64,000 bases of DNA from Heterostelium album PN500 (taxonomy: Eukaryota > Evosea > Eumycetozoa > Acytosteliales > Acytosteliaceae): positions 497,788-561,787 of the forward strand of contig NW_008805075.1 of the NCBI RefSeq assembly GCF_000004825.1, given 5' to 3'. The notes beneath the pieces were generated by a model. It made no database searches and was not told the DNA's origin. It saw nothing but the letters and a program-made list of their open reading frames with translations. Shown here piece after piece: positions 11,237 to 22,416 of this stretch. The position numbers and the translations under genes are program-made. Position 1 is the first letter of the stretch; every line of letters begins with the position of its first letter.

Positions 11237-11702
11237 ATTGATTGATATTTTATAAAATTATATATTATTTTTTTTTAGTTTTTAACTTTTCTATCCAAAA
11301 AACACATTTACAAATAAATATTTAGTCTACAAATATCATAACTTTTTAAATAAACTGCAGTTATCATTTAATAGTAAAGTACTACGACAAAGATTGTTTC
11401 TGTTATTAACATTACTGATTTTATCTTTACTACTTTTGATTAAATTACGATGTTTGATATTAGGTTTAACCTACCTTTCCCTCATGAGGGAAAATGATCA
11501 TGTAAACTTCATTTTCAGTTTTTATAATTTTTCTCTATAGAGCCATTAAATCACTACATTAAAAATATCGTCGTTTTTAATAATTTAATAAAAATTAAAT
11601 TTAATAGAAATAGAATCAGATATGGAATTGTTTTGGGGAAAATGTAATAACCAAATCGAATGGTTTTTTGAAATCTCCAAGCTATGACGAAACAGTAGAA
11701 CG
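11237..11702 (+). other. Intergenic, no clear feature
   Basis: A/T-rich. Around 11622-11690 there is a short coding-like stretch (MELFWGKCNNQIEWFFEI) that may be the upstream exon of the degraded gene that follows. Otherwise empty. Confidence 0.35.
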
Positions 11703-12300
11703 ATATTCATCAAAAACAAAAAACAACTACACTTGTATCCGTCTTTAGCCTCACTTTTCACTTATCAAATTTTGGAAATTCTTTCTTTTGAAACAAGTCA
11801 TCAGATTTCTAATTTCAGAGTTAATCCATACAAAATATTAATCATTTTTCTCGATGCTTTGAAGGATAATACAATGGCTAAACGAGTTGTCAGTCATATA
11901 TTAGATAACATTCGAACATCGATTGTTTGTTGGAGACAGCCTTTTTTGGAAATTAACCTCCACTCGGGTTTTAAAGATATTATTGAGAAACTTATTACAA
12001 CAAAAGATTCATACCCAAGATTATTTTTCATAGATTTTAAAAGGTTGTCGTTTGCTGACAAATTCAAACAAATAGCACAGTTTACAGGACTTCCTTTAGT
12101 TTGGTTTGGTAATCTTTTAAAAGATTAGATATGGATCAGCGGTATTTAAAATGAACCTAAGTCATATATTTAACGAAACAAAATTAAATAGGTGATGTTT
12201 TTGTTTGGATCTCAGGAGGTGGACATTTGAGGAAAATAGCCCTAATCATATCAAAAATGCTTAAAAATTTTAAAATAAAATAAGATTTGTTTAAATATCC
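11703..12300 (+). pseudogene. Degraded unknown gene, copy 1
   Basis: A frame of about 140 codons reads through LASLFTYQILEILSFETSH to FADKFKQIAQFTGLPLVWFGN, then stops at 12126-12128. Beyond the stop the nucleotide sequence continues to resemble copy 2: a shared TTTAGTTTGGTTTGGTAAT, then AGATATGG.ACAG.GGTATTTAAA, then TATATTTAACGAAA. The coding frame is broken there. The family was not recognised; there are no TM or catalytic motifs. It is paired with the copy at 12.8-13.4 kb. Confidence 0.5.
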
Positions 12301-12477
12301 ACATTGCTATATATGAAAATAAAAAACAAAGAAATATAAAACACCCAGGTGTAGGCCTTAAAAAATTTAAATTAAGCTAATTGCCCAAAAATTTGAATTA
12401 TTGAATGACGCCAAATTAACTTTCAACAATTGATAGAAATGTTTTGTTTTTGTGTAAATCCTTTTTTACTAATCAAA

Positions 12478-12591
12478 ATGTTTAGACGTTCCGATATCGA
12501 CAATATAGCAAAAACAAACTTTCTAAAATTGTACGAATTCTTACAAATCAATATTATATCTCCCTGTAGAAATGATAATTTGTCCAATTAA
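12478..12591 (+). CDS. Small orphan ORF, possibly a first exon
   Basis: ATG-initiated 37-codon frame (MFRRSDIDNIAKTNFLKLYE...) ending in TAA. It has a higher G+C than its surroundings and an amphipathic composition. It lies between the two degraded unknown copies and could be the first exon of copy 2. No homology was recognised; low confidence. The remaining sequence from 12301 to 12770 shows nothing else. Confidence 0.25.
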   Translation: MFRRSDIDNIAKTNFLKLYEFLQINIISPCRNDNLSN

Positions 12592-12772
12592 TTTGACTGC
12601 AACCAATACTCCTAAAGTGCAAAAATATTTATGTGCATTTAAAAAAATGTATTATGAATAAATTAATAAAAAATTGAAAAAAATATTAAATCAATGTAAC
12701 TTTTGATTCTAAATATAAAACATATTTTTTTCACTGACAACCATTTAATTAACAAATGTCGACTTTTAGAGA

Positions 12773-13388
12773 GTGTTGCTAAGCTTTCAAAAACTAAACA
12801 ATTTTCCCAATATATATTGGATCATTCATGCGACAACCATAGATAATACAGTAAATATTGCACAATCTAGTGTATTGAACACAAATTCATCTGACAACCA
12901 ATATGCAAGAATTTCACTAGTTTGGTTTGGTAATCAAATAGACAATATCAATACATACACATGTGGTGGAATTAAATCACTTAAAGAGAACAGATATGGC
13001 ACAGTGGTATTTAAATTCAAATTTAGCTATGTATATAACGAAAAAAAACATAAAATATTAATTTGGGTACCCGAAAATACAAAAAGGAGTACAAACCAAA
13101 CTAATAACAAGAAAAAATCAAATAATACTTCAAGACGAAGATGCTTCATTTAGATTATTTGAGCAATTGGATGGATCATATGTCTGGTCTTGTCTTTTTA
13201 ATGACAATGAACGGACACATCCTGAATGGGCTATCGACGAAGCTGTTCTAATAACCCCAGATTCTTGTATTATCTCATTTGATATCGAACATGTGAAAGA
13301 TTCATTATGCGAAAAAATAGCCAAAAGGAAATATAGTTACGATTGTGATCAATTTAAAAAAAAACAGGTTTCAAAAGATAGATATTAA
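12773..13388 (+). pseudogene. Degraded unknown gene, copy 2
   Basis: Two overlapping frames together make one protein-like text. The first runs KLNNFPNIYWIIHATTIDN, then ISLVWFGNQIDNINTYTCGG, then YGTVVFKFKFSYVYN, then ILIWVPE. After a frame slip near 13070 it continues IILQDEDASFRLFEQLDGS, then SCLFNDNERTHPEWAIDE, then CIISFDIEHVKDSLCEKI. The second half contains well-formed beta-strand/acidic-loop sequence, so this was once a real globular protein. The family was not recognised. It shares VWFGN and the following region with copy 1. Confidence 0.55.
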
Positions 13389-13424
13389 ACAATTACATAA
13401 ACTATTCCTATAATAATGAATGTT

Positions 13425-13494
13425 GTTTTTTAACTTACAGAATTTGAAACAGAATCTAAAATGAAAATAGAATGGGTAGATAGTAATCTTGATT
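13425..13494 (-). pseudogene. Fragment of the focadhesin exon 1/intron 1 boundary
   Basis: About 70 bases closely match 46856-46925 in the same orientation. They include the reverse-complemented splice donor (AACTTACAG) and the codons before it. Immediately flanking sequence is unrelated. A relic of local duplication. Confidence 0.8.
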
Positions 13495-13630
13495 AAATTT
13501 TGCTATCTATCTAATAGTTTTGTGTTGGTTCTCATAATAAATACATATGATGTTATGAAATAGGTTAATGTTATAATAGTAATTCAAGGCAAGTAAACAA
13601 GATTTTTAATAATTATTTTTTATTTTATTC

Positions 13631-13750
13631 TTATAAAGCATTTTTGATAAGTTCGTAGCTCTCTTTATCATATCTCAAGTCTAGGGGCTCCACTCCTTTC
13701 TCTCTGCATACTCTTACAAACTCCTTTGTTGTTATATCTTTTGAACAAAG
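13631..13750 (-). pseudogene. C-terminal fragment of an unknown gene
   Basis: On the minus strand a 39-codon frame, open up to a stop at 13631, reads LCSKDITTKEFVRVCREKG then VEPLDLRYDKESYELIKNAL. The composition is strongly coding-like, and an acceptor-like T-rich/AAAAG sequence precedes it. No further exons can be followed upstream. On the plus strand, 13770-13960 carries other frame-broken, G+C-richer text (DHLPAVLDACRCLNQHEETG). The family was not recognised. Confidence 0.4.
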
Positions 13751-14080
13751 TTAATTGAAACACTTGTTAGATCATTTGCCTGCTGTTCTTGATGCATGTC
13801 GATGTCTTAACCAACATGAGGAAACAGGTTATCCTCTCGGTTATCCAGAGTATTAGTTTCTTTGGTAATCTAGTAGTGATTCTGGATGTTATGTTGGTGT
13901 TACCCCATTGCTATTCGATCTAGTCTATCGACCAACATTCCAAAATCATCGAAGGTACTCGCATTTATTTAGTCTATCTCAAAGAAACAATTAATTTTTT
14001 TGAATTTAGATTATTCTTTGGTACTATACTGATATCAATCCAAATAAAAAAATTCCATGACAAAAGAACTTTTCTAAACA

Positions 14081-14155
14081 TCAGCAACAGCAACAGAAAC
14101 AGAAACAGAAACAGAAACAGAAACAGAAACAGAAACAGAAACGGAAACAACAACA
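14081..14155 (+). repeat. (AACAGA)n hexanucleotide repeat
   Basis: About ten units of ACAGAA/ACAGCA. It is followed to about 14370 by Thr/Pro/Asn-type coding-like text (TTATTTQPTVPTVIPITK) in an open frame without an ATG. This looks like a remnant of a Thr-rich secreted or spacer region. The hydrophobic open frame on the other strand is a shadow. Confidence 0.7.
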
Positions 14156-14563
14156 CTACCTATAACAACAGCTACAACAACGCAACCAACAGTACCAACA
14201 GTCATACCAATAACAAAACTTCCACCAACACTACCAACAACTGCCAACAACACAACTAACCGTCAGACCAATAACAAAACTTCCACAAACACTACCAACA
14301 ACAGTGCCAACAACAAAACTTCCACCAAATGTAGCAACAGTCATACCAATAAAAAAACTTACCTACAACAACAACCAACAGTTTTTCCAAGATATATCAC
14401 AAAGCTTTTCCAATTTATATTGTGTTTTAAATTGATATCTAAAAAAAATTAATATTTGTTTCTAAAAATTACTATCCCGTACTATTCACTAACAATCTTA
14501 ATATTGATAATTATTATTATTAAAAAAATATTTTGATCCTATTTATTACTTTCACTAGTGGAT

Positions 14564-14991
14564 ATGGACAACATAGGTAAAGAAAAAACTTTGGTTTTTT
14601 ATTAATTTTTACTAAAATACAATTTAATTTTAATAAACTTTGAAGGAAAAGATAATCAGTTCATTCCTCCTTGCACTCCAATTGATATAAGTAGATTATT
14701 ATCGATCCATCCCAAATCAGTAGTTGTCAAAACAGAGGACAGCAACCCCGATTACACTTCTGCCTTTTCTCCTAATCCCATTAAGAATTGCGTTCTACAT
14801 TCTAAAAATGAGAAAGGTATGTCTTTTTTTTCTTTCTCATTCTTTAGTATATTGACATTCTTGTACCTAAGAGAGATTTATTAGGAAGTCTTCTTTGGTC
14901 GAACAGGACTTGGAAATTGAGAATCTTTACGATTCTTATGACAATTTTAGGACCAATAATAACTATAATTCTCAAATTCGTAAAAGAATAA
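14564..14991 (+). CDS. Short member of the local CTPxxI-SIHPKS gene family
   Basis: Exons 14564-14576, 14646-14816 and 14885-14991 join to 96 residues. They share PCTP-I...LLSIHPKS and NCVL-S-NEK with the genes at 47.3-48.4 and 49.7-50.4 kb, but lack their SAM-like N-terminus and middle. With the acceptor at 14884 the protein ends in a hydrophobic segment (LRIFTILMTILGPIITIIL) and a KFVKE tail, as in a tail-anchored membrane protein. An alternative acceptor at 14871 gives a hydrophilic end in another frame (ENLYDSYDNF...), stopping at 15014 and giving 108 residues. Both frames have homologous text in the relatives. Function unknown. Confidence 0.45.
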
Positions 14992-15014
14992 TCAATCTCT
15001 CTCCAAATCAATAA

Positions 15015-15236
15015 ATTATCAAAAAAAAAAAATAATAAAAAGTAGAGATACTATTTTTGTTACATTTTATTTGTTATATTATTTTGTTTTAGATGTGAAG
15101 CTTCAACCGCTTTTATATGTATTTTCATTATTTAATTTATTTATTCATTATCAAAATCAAGTATTAACTAGTTATGACTCTTGATTATTAACTTCATCTC
15201 TACACTCTCACCTCTCTACACTAACTATCATCTCTA
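15015..15236 (+). other. Short intergenic, no feature seen
   Basis: A/T-rich; 'CTCTACACT' type short repeats around 15200. No frame is supported. Confidence 0.35.
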
Positions 15237-15351
15237 CAAAGTTCTATGATATTGTTATGGCGTCAAAGAGATGGAAGAGATTGAGCATTAACCTGCTTAG
15301 ATCATCGGTCGTCCATTAGCAACTGACAAAACATTCACCGAAAATCGTTAA
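15237..15351 (+). pseudogene. Fragment of selenophosphate synthetase
   Basis: AAAGTTCTATGATATTGTTA matches the FPDIVMV region (58005-58025) of the SelD gene. After a short bridge, GAGATTGAGCATTAACCTGC and the following about 60 bases match 58880-58955 (EIEHQPAWIIGRVLASDKP). Stops interrupt the frame. About 850 bases of the gene are missing between the two pieces. This is a relic of the locus at 57.9-59.0 kb. Confidence 0.85.
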
Positions 15352-15675
15352 CAAAATTTTTTAAACTTTATTCCGAATTTTTTTCAAAGATCCTATCTCA
15401 ATAAAAAAAAATCAATTTTATTTTTCTCATTTTATTTTTATAATATCAATCAATAAAATCTGTCAAAGATATTCTTATGTTGATTGTGTAAACATCAATC
15501 ATCGATCCCTACAAATTTGCTCAAGATACGCTTTTTTATTAAAAATCTAGATTTTGTGGAATATCTATAAAAATCTTGATTTTGCTCTCTAATTTAAGTA
15601 AAATCAATGAACTTTTTATTATTTCTACCTAAAAAGAAACAAAATGTCAATCATTTATTTTATTATTAATTAAAA

Positions 15676-18600
15676 ATGTCCCGATTGATATTTTTATCTA
15701 TTTTATCTCTATTATTTGTATTAAGTATGTATATTTAAAAAGAGTTTTTGTGCAAAAAAATTAGTAAAAATAAAAATATTTAACTTTTTTTTTGTTTTTT
15801 TTAAATTTTTTTTTTTTTTTTTTAAATTTAGATTCTTTTAATACAATTAGAGCAATTGCGATAAACTATAGTATTAGACCAACTTTAGTCGGTAGTTCTG
15901 GTACTTGTTCAAATGCAATCAATTTTATTGTGCAATTAAATTACACTTTGAGAGATTCGGATTTTAAGCCTCTTTACAGTAGTACTCATGATTTTTTTAT
16001 TGCGAATATCGTTAATGATGGAGAGAACCAAATGTTTACATTTGATTTTTCGTATGCAAAGCTTGCCAATACCGACTATCTAAATGTGACATTCAACATT
16101 ACCAGACCATTCGATCCAAGCTTTCCTTTTCCAAATGGTTACTCATTCCCAGTTGGTGAATTTATTTGTAGAAGTAAGTAAATATATCATATTTTTAAAT
16201 GTTTGTATCAATATTGAAAATATATTCTTAATCTCAAACTTTAACTCTATAGATGTTTCAAGTGAACAATTTCAAATAATGAGAAGAGGACAACCATTTG
16301 CAACTAGCTCTGGACTTCAAACTCAAATATTACAATTCAATATTGATCCGTTTTTCTATAAAGTGACTCAGCTAAATTTATTGACATGCACTGCCATAGG
16401 TTTTGAATCTTATTTGGTATGCGCCATCGATCAACCAATGTCAGGAAAGTCAGGTCAATATAATTTAGTTCTTTTGCTATATGCTGGATATTCAGCGATT
16501 CCTCCCAGTATCACAGTAAGAATTGATGGTTATGGAATGACAATCTATCAGAGTATTGAAACTATATTCCCAATAAATAGTAAGTAAATAAATATTAATA
16601 TTTTAAAATAATATTTGTAAATTAATCTTTATTTTTCAAAAGATAATAGAACTACACAATATATATCTGGCGAGAGCTATCCAAATTCAACTGATACGAT
16701 TCAACAAGACTATCAACATATAGACTATAATTATATTATATTCCATAGATTAAAGAATTTCAACTCTCTCCTCCTTCCTAAAGGATACATTTCACCACGT
16801 CCATTCCCTGTCTTTAGAAATGAGACTGATATAGTTTTTACAAGTGTGAGTTCATATCAAAACTCTTCTAGTAAATATACTACCTATTTGTGTGATCGCA
16901 CTTCGGATCTTGTCTACGATTACTCATCAACATTGATTCCATTTGGTATGTAAATAAATATATCAATATTATTATTATAGTTATAATTATTAATCGTTTA
17001 TATTCAATTATATTTTATAATAGATTTTAAAGATACTAGTTCGTTCAGTAATTATATTGACAGTGAGACAAATACTGTGTTTTTCATTACAAATATAAAC
17101 TATCAATCAGCACTCAATATTACAGTATCAATTAAAGTTGATACTCTAGATTTTGCAGTATCAAACTTTTATCCATATGTTTTAGATTATACAAATAATC
17201 CTCCAAGATTTAATTATACATTTTTGTTACCATTTTCGATTGGACCAAATGCAAAACCTATTTATGTAAATATAAGTCCATATTCAATTGCTAGATCATA
17301 TAGTTTACCGAAGAATTCTACAGCACCAGGTAAGTTGATCAACTTGTTTTAACAAACTTTTTAAATAACTATTAACATAAATCAATATTTTTCAGCTCAA
17401 TTTTTAACAGTCTTTGAAAGTTTTGAAATGAGAAATCTGACAGGTAACTCTGTTCTCATTCGTGTAAGAGTAAGATCAAACTATCAGATATTGTACTTCG
17501 TCTTTGCACCTTTGCCAGATTTTATAAATGTTGATAATAGAAATCTAGTGGATGGAAATGAATTCAATGGAACATATGAATTCCAATGTAATTTTGTTAT
17601 ACCCGATTATTTAATTGCATTTGTCACAACAATTTTAATTATTTCGATATATTCGGAATACTTATAATAGAATGGTGATACCTTCCTTCTTACCTGTAAT
17701 TCAATTAAGTATGTTTAACAAACAATTTAATTTATAATCAATTAATTATTAATTTAATTCTTTTTTTTTTAAAAGATATCGAAAGTTTAACATATTTCAA
17801 GTTTTCACAAAACAATATAACATTGGATGGTGGTGATAATATTTTAGAATTAAATATTAGTTTGGCTGATGATATTATCGACATGATAGATTCTGTAAAA
17901 TTCACACTTCCAACTCACAAGAAGACATTTGTTGCACGATATGATCAAAAATTGAATCTTTATGTTTTCAATATAAAACTACCAATCGATTTAAATTATG
18001 GAACTTTAGAATATTATTTATCTATTAATAATATTAATTTTGAATATTTTAATATTTTTGACAAGTATGGTGACAGTGCTTTGTTATTTGTTTCAAAAAC
18101 ATGTAAGTAAAATATTTATTTATTTTTTAAAACCAAACTAATCTAAATATTTATTAATAAATTTGTTTTTAGATAATAAAATTGGATTTTTTAAACCAAT
18201 TGTAACTGAAGTAATATTAACGACATCAGGTTTGGTTGATCCAAATGGACAGATAACAGTTGGTTGGTCAATAAGAATTGTTGAATCATATATTGGTATT
18301 TCAAATGGAACTGTTTCTGTAATTTCAGATCGTGACTATTTGCCAAGAGTAATCAGTTTCAACGAATTAAATTTAATTGAAGGTGATAGATTCAATGGTC
18401 TTTATAATATCAGTTTTGTACTCAATGGCAATTGTGTTTCACAAACCTTCAAGATTGCAAATATTTCATTATTTGACTATGATCAAGAATTAAATAGAGC
18501 TGATTATCTTTTGTTTAGTACTTTGATACAATCAAAAGAACTACCAATTAAATATGATTATCTTTCATTTATTTATGGATCAACAACTTATAAAAATCAA

Positions 18601-20438
18601 TTAACTTCGTCTGTACCAATTTCTTGTAATAGTAAATATCATTAAATTTTATTTAACCAAAATAGATTCTATACTAAATTTTAAATTTTGTTTATTAGAT
18701 CCAGGAGATATTAATCCACCATCAATTAGTAGTTTTACATTCAGTTCATCAGTGGATGTTGGTACTTTGGATAGAACGGTTGAGTTCAATTTAACAACAT
18801 TTGAACTCAGCACTGAATCAGGAGTATCACTTCGACACCATCCAGTTATTCATTTAAATTCAGAGAATACCAATCATATTCAATTGACAACTAATATTGT
18901 TAATATTTCTGGTGATTTTGTAAACTACAATGTCAAAGTTCAACTTCCATTTGCATTTGGAATGAATTATATTTTTGTCAGTGTATTTGGAATTGTCGAT
19001 AACAATTTGAACTACAAAGCATATAATAGTTTGGAATTGAAAAATCTAAATTTCAAATATTACATCAAACGAGAGTTTTCATTGATAACTCCAATCATTG
19101 AACATTCATCGGAATTGACAAACAGAGGTGGATCATTGACAATTTATGGCAAATCATTTGGATTGAACAATGATAATATGGTATCATACATTGATTATGG
19201 AAATGGTTATGAAACAATTGAATTAACTTTCCATTCTGGTATCATTTTACAATTTAAAAACAGAATTAAACCAATCAATTCAAATTTCGTTAAATTCAAA
19301 GTGATAAGAAACTCGATATCATCAAATGAATTCATTATTCCAGTTATTCAATTACCTCCTCTTTCAACACCAACTCCAACTCCAACTTCAGTACCAGTGA
19401 AATGTCCAGGAACACCATCATGCAATAATAATGGACAATGTATCAATTCAATTTGTCAATGTAATCAACCTTGGTATGGTCCATCTTGTTCTTCAAGTAT
19501 GTATTGATTATCAAAATGAATTAAAGAATAAACAACAAACTAATATTCTAATTTTCTAAATAGAAACTATCATTGTTCCAATTCCACCAGCATATCCAGA
19601 ACCAGCAACAGGTACAAATGTAACAACATCTGGAAGTTTAATTACAACATCAATTGAAATCATTGGAATCAGAGAATTGGATGATATCAATAATATCGTT
19701 GAACAATTCAACATCAGTACTTGGAATTTCACAGATCAAACAACACCAACAACCAATCCAAAATATTTCTATTCAACACAAATCAATCAACGATCAACCA
19801 TATTAAATGTGACAATTGAATATTTCAAACAATCAACAAACATCACATTTGCAAATCAGAATCTATTCATTCCACAATCAACAATCAAATTCACAATGAA
19901 TCTGAATTCATATCGATTCAAACAACCAACCAACACATTACAAATATTGATGAAGGCAACGATTGAAAGTGATCAATCAGATGCTTGTTCATCATCTGGA
20001 TTTGGATCAGTGAATGGATCGATTCAATGGATCAAATTGAATGTTGGAGATCAAAGTCTTTATGGAAGATTCTTATCTGATGGTATGATTGATAATACAG
20101 TTACACCAATCAAGAATGTTATCATTGATCAAGATGATGTCGATTCAGAACAAAACAAACAATTCCGATCAGCAATTGTTGGAATCACCATTCCATCATA
20201 TTCAGATTCTGTTGATTTAGATCCTGATTTCTCCAATCTCATTGATGTTGGTTCAAGTGACACCTCTGACTTTATCTGTGCTGATAAGAAAGGATTGTCA
20301 ACTGGTGCAATTGTTGGTATTGTTGTTGGTGGTGTTGTGTTCATAGCTATTTTAGTGGGTGGAATTCTGTTTGCAAAAAGATATCACAAATTTAGAAAAC
20401 AAGATATCAAATTGCAAAACCGTTTATCTAAACATTAA
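15676..20438 (+). CDS. comC-like IPT/TIG + EGF surface protein, left copy (frame broken in exon 6)
   Basis: Ten exons: 15676-15724 (signal peptide MSRLIFLSILSLLFVL), 15832-16173, 16253-16579, 16643-16945, 17024-17329, 17396-17708, 17776-18102, 18173-18631, 18699-19496 and 19564-20438. All introns are phase 1. The ectodomain is Asn-rich beta-sandwich-like sequence. An IPT/TIG-like module (GGSLTIYGKSFG) and one EGF-like module (CPGTPSCNNNGQC to CQCNQPWYGPSC) lie before a conserved C-terminal domain. The protein ends with a TM helix (GAIVGIVVGGVVFIAILVGG) and a short basic tail. This is the layout of the dictyostelid comC/Tgr-type surface proteins, which mediate cell communication. Compared with the right copy, exon 6 lacks eight single bases between about 17628 and 17692. 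The frame is therefore lost there unless the sequence is wrong. Confidence 0.8.
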
Positions 20439-21244
20439 TACAATTTACTATTCAATAAATAAAATAAAAAATTTAATATATCCTAATTTAATTATTTACT
20501 AAGTTCCTATTGTAATCATTTATTACATTTTAATGCAGAGTCTTAATTTAATGATGGGGGTGAATGTTGATTTATATTGAAATAAAAATAATCGTTACAT
20601 TACTTCAAAAGGGAGGTTGATCTTTATCAAGCAACTGTTGATCTTTATCCTGGATTTGCTATAAAATTTGTTTGAATTCAAAGTTTTTGTTTTTGTACAG
20701 ACTTAAAAAAAGAAAAAAGATGAAAAAGATTTAAAAAGGGCAAGATGTTTCTAAACCTTCTAATGAGTTGGTAACTCTTCAGAAGAAATGAGATAAAGAT
20801 GGTGGATTTAATAAAGAAAATTACTATAGATATCTTTCTCGATAAAAAAGTTCAATTAGTGTTTAAAAATGAAAAACTTATGCAAACCTGAATAAAACCA
20901 TCTCTTGAGTCAACTTGGTGCTATCCTCTTCTTTATCTTTTTTTTTCGTTTCTTTATTCAATCTGGAAATTAATAAAAATAATTGTTGTTAAGAATAAGG
21001 CATAGTAGGATTTTCAAAAATAAATTGAGCTCGATTTGTTTTAGTCTATATGGAGATTTTAAAATATATTATTTTCTTTGAATATAATATTTTATTTTTT
21101 ATTTATTTGTAAAATAAAGTAACCATGTTTTAAAGATTAAAATGATTTATTACTTTTGGATAACCCAAAAAAATGAAAAATTTATTCTTATTAAAAGTTT
21201 TTTTTAAAAATTCCATTAGAACAAGATCTTTATTAGGAATTTGA
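20439..21244 (+). other. Intergenic, no feature seen
   Basis: Space between convergent genes. A/T-rich, with small direct repetitions such as TTGATCTTTATC near 20616-20650. No coding frame is supported. Confidence 0.5.
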
Positions 21245-22416
21245 TTATGGTTTGAATCCGACACCAATGACAGAATCACAATCCATAGATGTGAAAGAAC
21301 GAGCGAAATCAAAGTGATATCTTTTGCATAAATCATTTTCTGTAAGATTTTCAATGTTGTTGGTAAAGCCACATTTACTAATATAGTTACATGGTTTGTC
21401 AGATGCTGATTTGAATTCATCTCTTAAAGGTGTTGGCACCAATGACGACATTATTTTGCTCATGAATCCTTGTTTACCCAAAGTTTGAATAACTATAGAT
21501 GATCCACTTGCTGAAATCATTGAAATCTCTTGACACAACATAGCTATCTCTTCGTCAGTCAAATACATTACAAGACCTTCCAAAAGCCAAACGGTAGGTT
21601 TAGTTTTGTCGAATCCAGTTTCTCCAAAACTTGAAATCCATTGTTTGGTTTCCAAGACATTGCTTGCTACACGATGAAGCTTTGCTTTGGAAATTGGTGG
21701 AATCACTTTGACTGCTTTATTCAGAACCATCTCTTTGAATTGGAAAGTCTGTTGGAAATCAACTTCCCAAACGGTTGAACCTTCTGCAAATGGCATTCTT
21801 AAAGCACGTGTATCAAGGCCTGCACCCAAGATTACATATTGTTGAGTTGAAGTGTCTTTAATATTTTTCATAAAAAAGTCATCAATTAAAATATTTCTGA
21901 GAGCGATTCTGATAGTCAATGAATCCATATACACTATACTAAAAGTTTGGATTGATGTGCATTGTTCAATACAATATTTCCTTGACTCTTCAATAGTGGA
22001 GAACTCTAAACCTTTCTTTGAGAATAGATATTTTACCAACTTATTTCTTGCAAATTTAGTGGGAATCATGTTTAAGAATTCTTCCGTCTGGTCCAAGAGA
22101 ATTTCAGTTGATTCTTTTGTACAACAAAAGAAATAGGCATACCTATTTTGTTATTAAATAAAAGTTTTTTATTAGTATCTTTTATAATATTTTTCTGGAT
22201 TTATACCTACGGGTCAAAACTTGCAACTTTCTCAGTAATAACATTTGAGTAAAAAGGTTCTTTCTTGTAGACATTCTCATAGTATGGAATCAATGATTCG
22301 TCGAGCTTCTCAGAGATCTTTAATTGTTCGTTTATGAATGAATTGGTTGCCAAAGCTCTACCACCTGCAATCAATACTGATGTTCTTGCAACTCCTGCTG
22401 TAATATTTTCCTCCAT
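21245..22416 (-). CDS. S-adenosylmethionine-dependent methyltransferase (TIGR00027/LCM-like family)
   Basis: Two exons (22416-22211 and 22142-21245) give 367 residues. The exon join restores SFDPYAYFFCC, the N-terminal pattern of this family. SAM-binding motifs follow: QYVILGAGLDTRALRM (motif I, GAGLDTR), VWEVDFQQTFQFK (acidic motif II), and PTVWLLEGLVMYLT (E-G-x-x-x-Y). The family is related to leucine carboxyl methyltransferases and is common in mycobacteria, fungi and dictyostelids. The substrate is usually unknown; small-molecule or O-methylation is inferred. The gene is convergent with the comC-like gene. Nothing looks broken. Confidence 0.88.

Noticed and set aside
14081-14155. CRISPR-like array
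   Set aside because: Hexanucleotide microsatellite without spacers. No direct-repeat/spacer pattern was seen anywhere.
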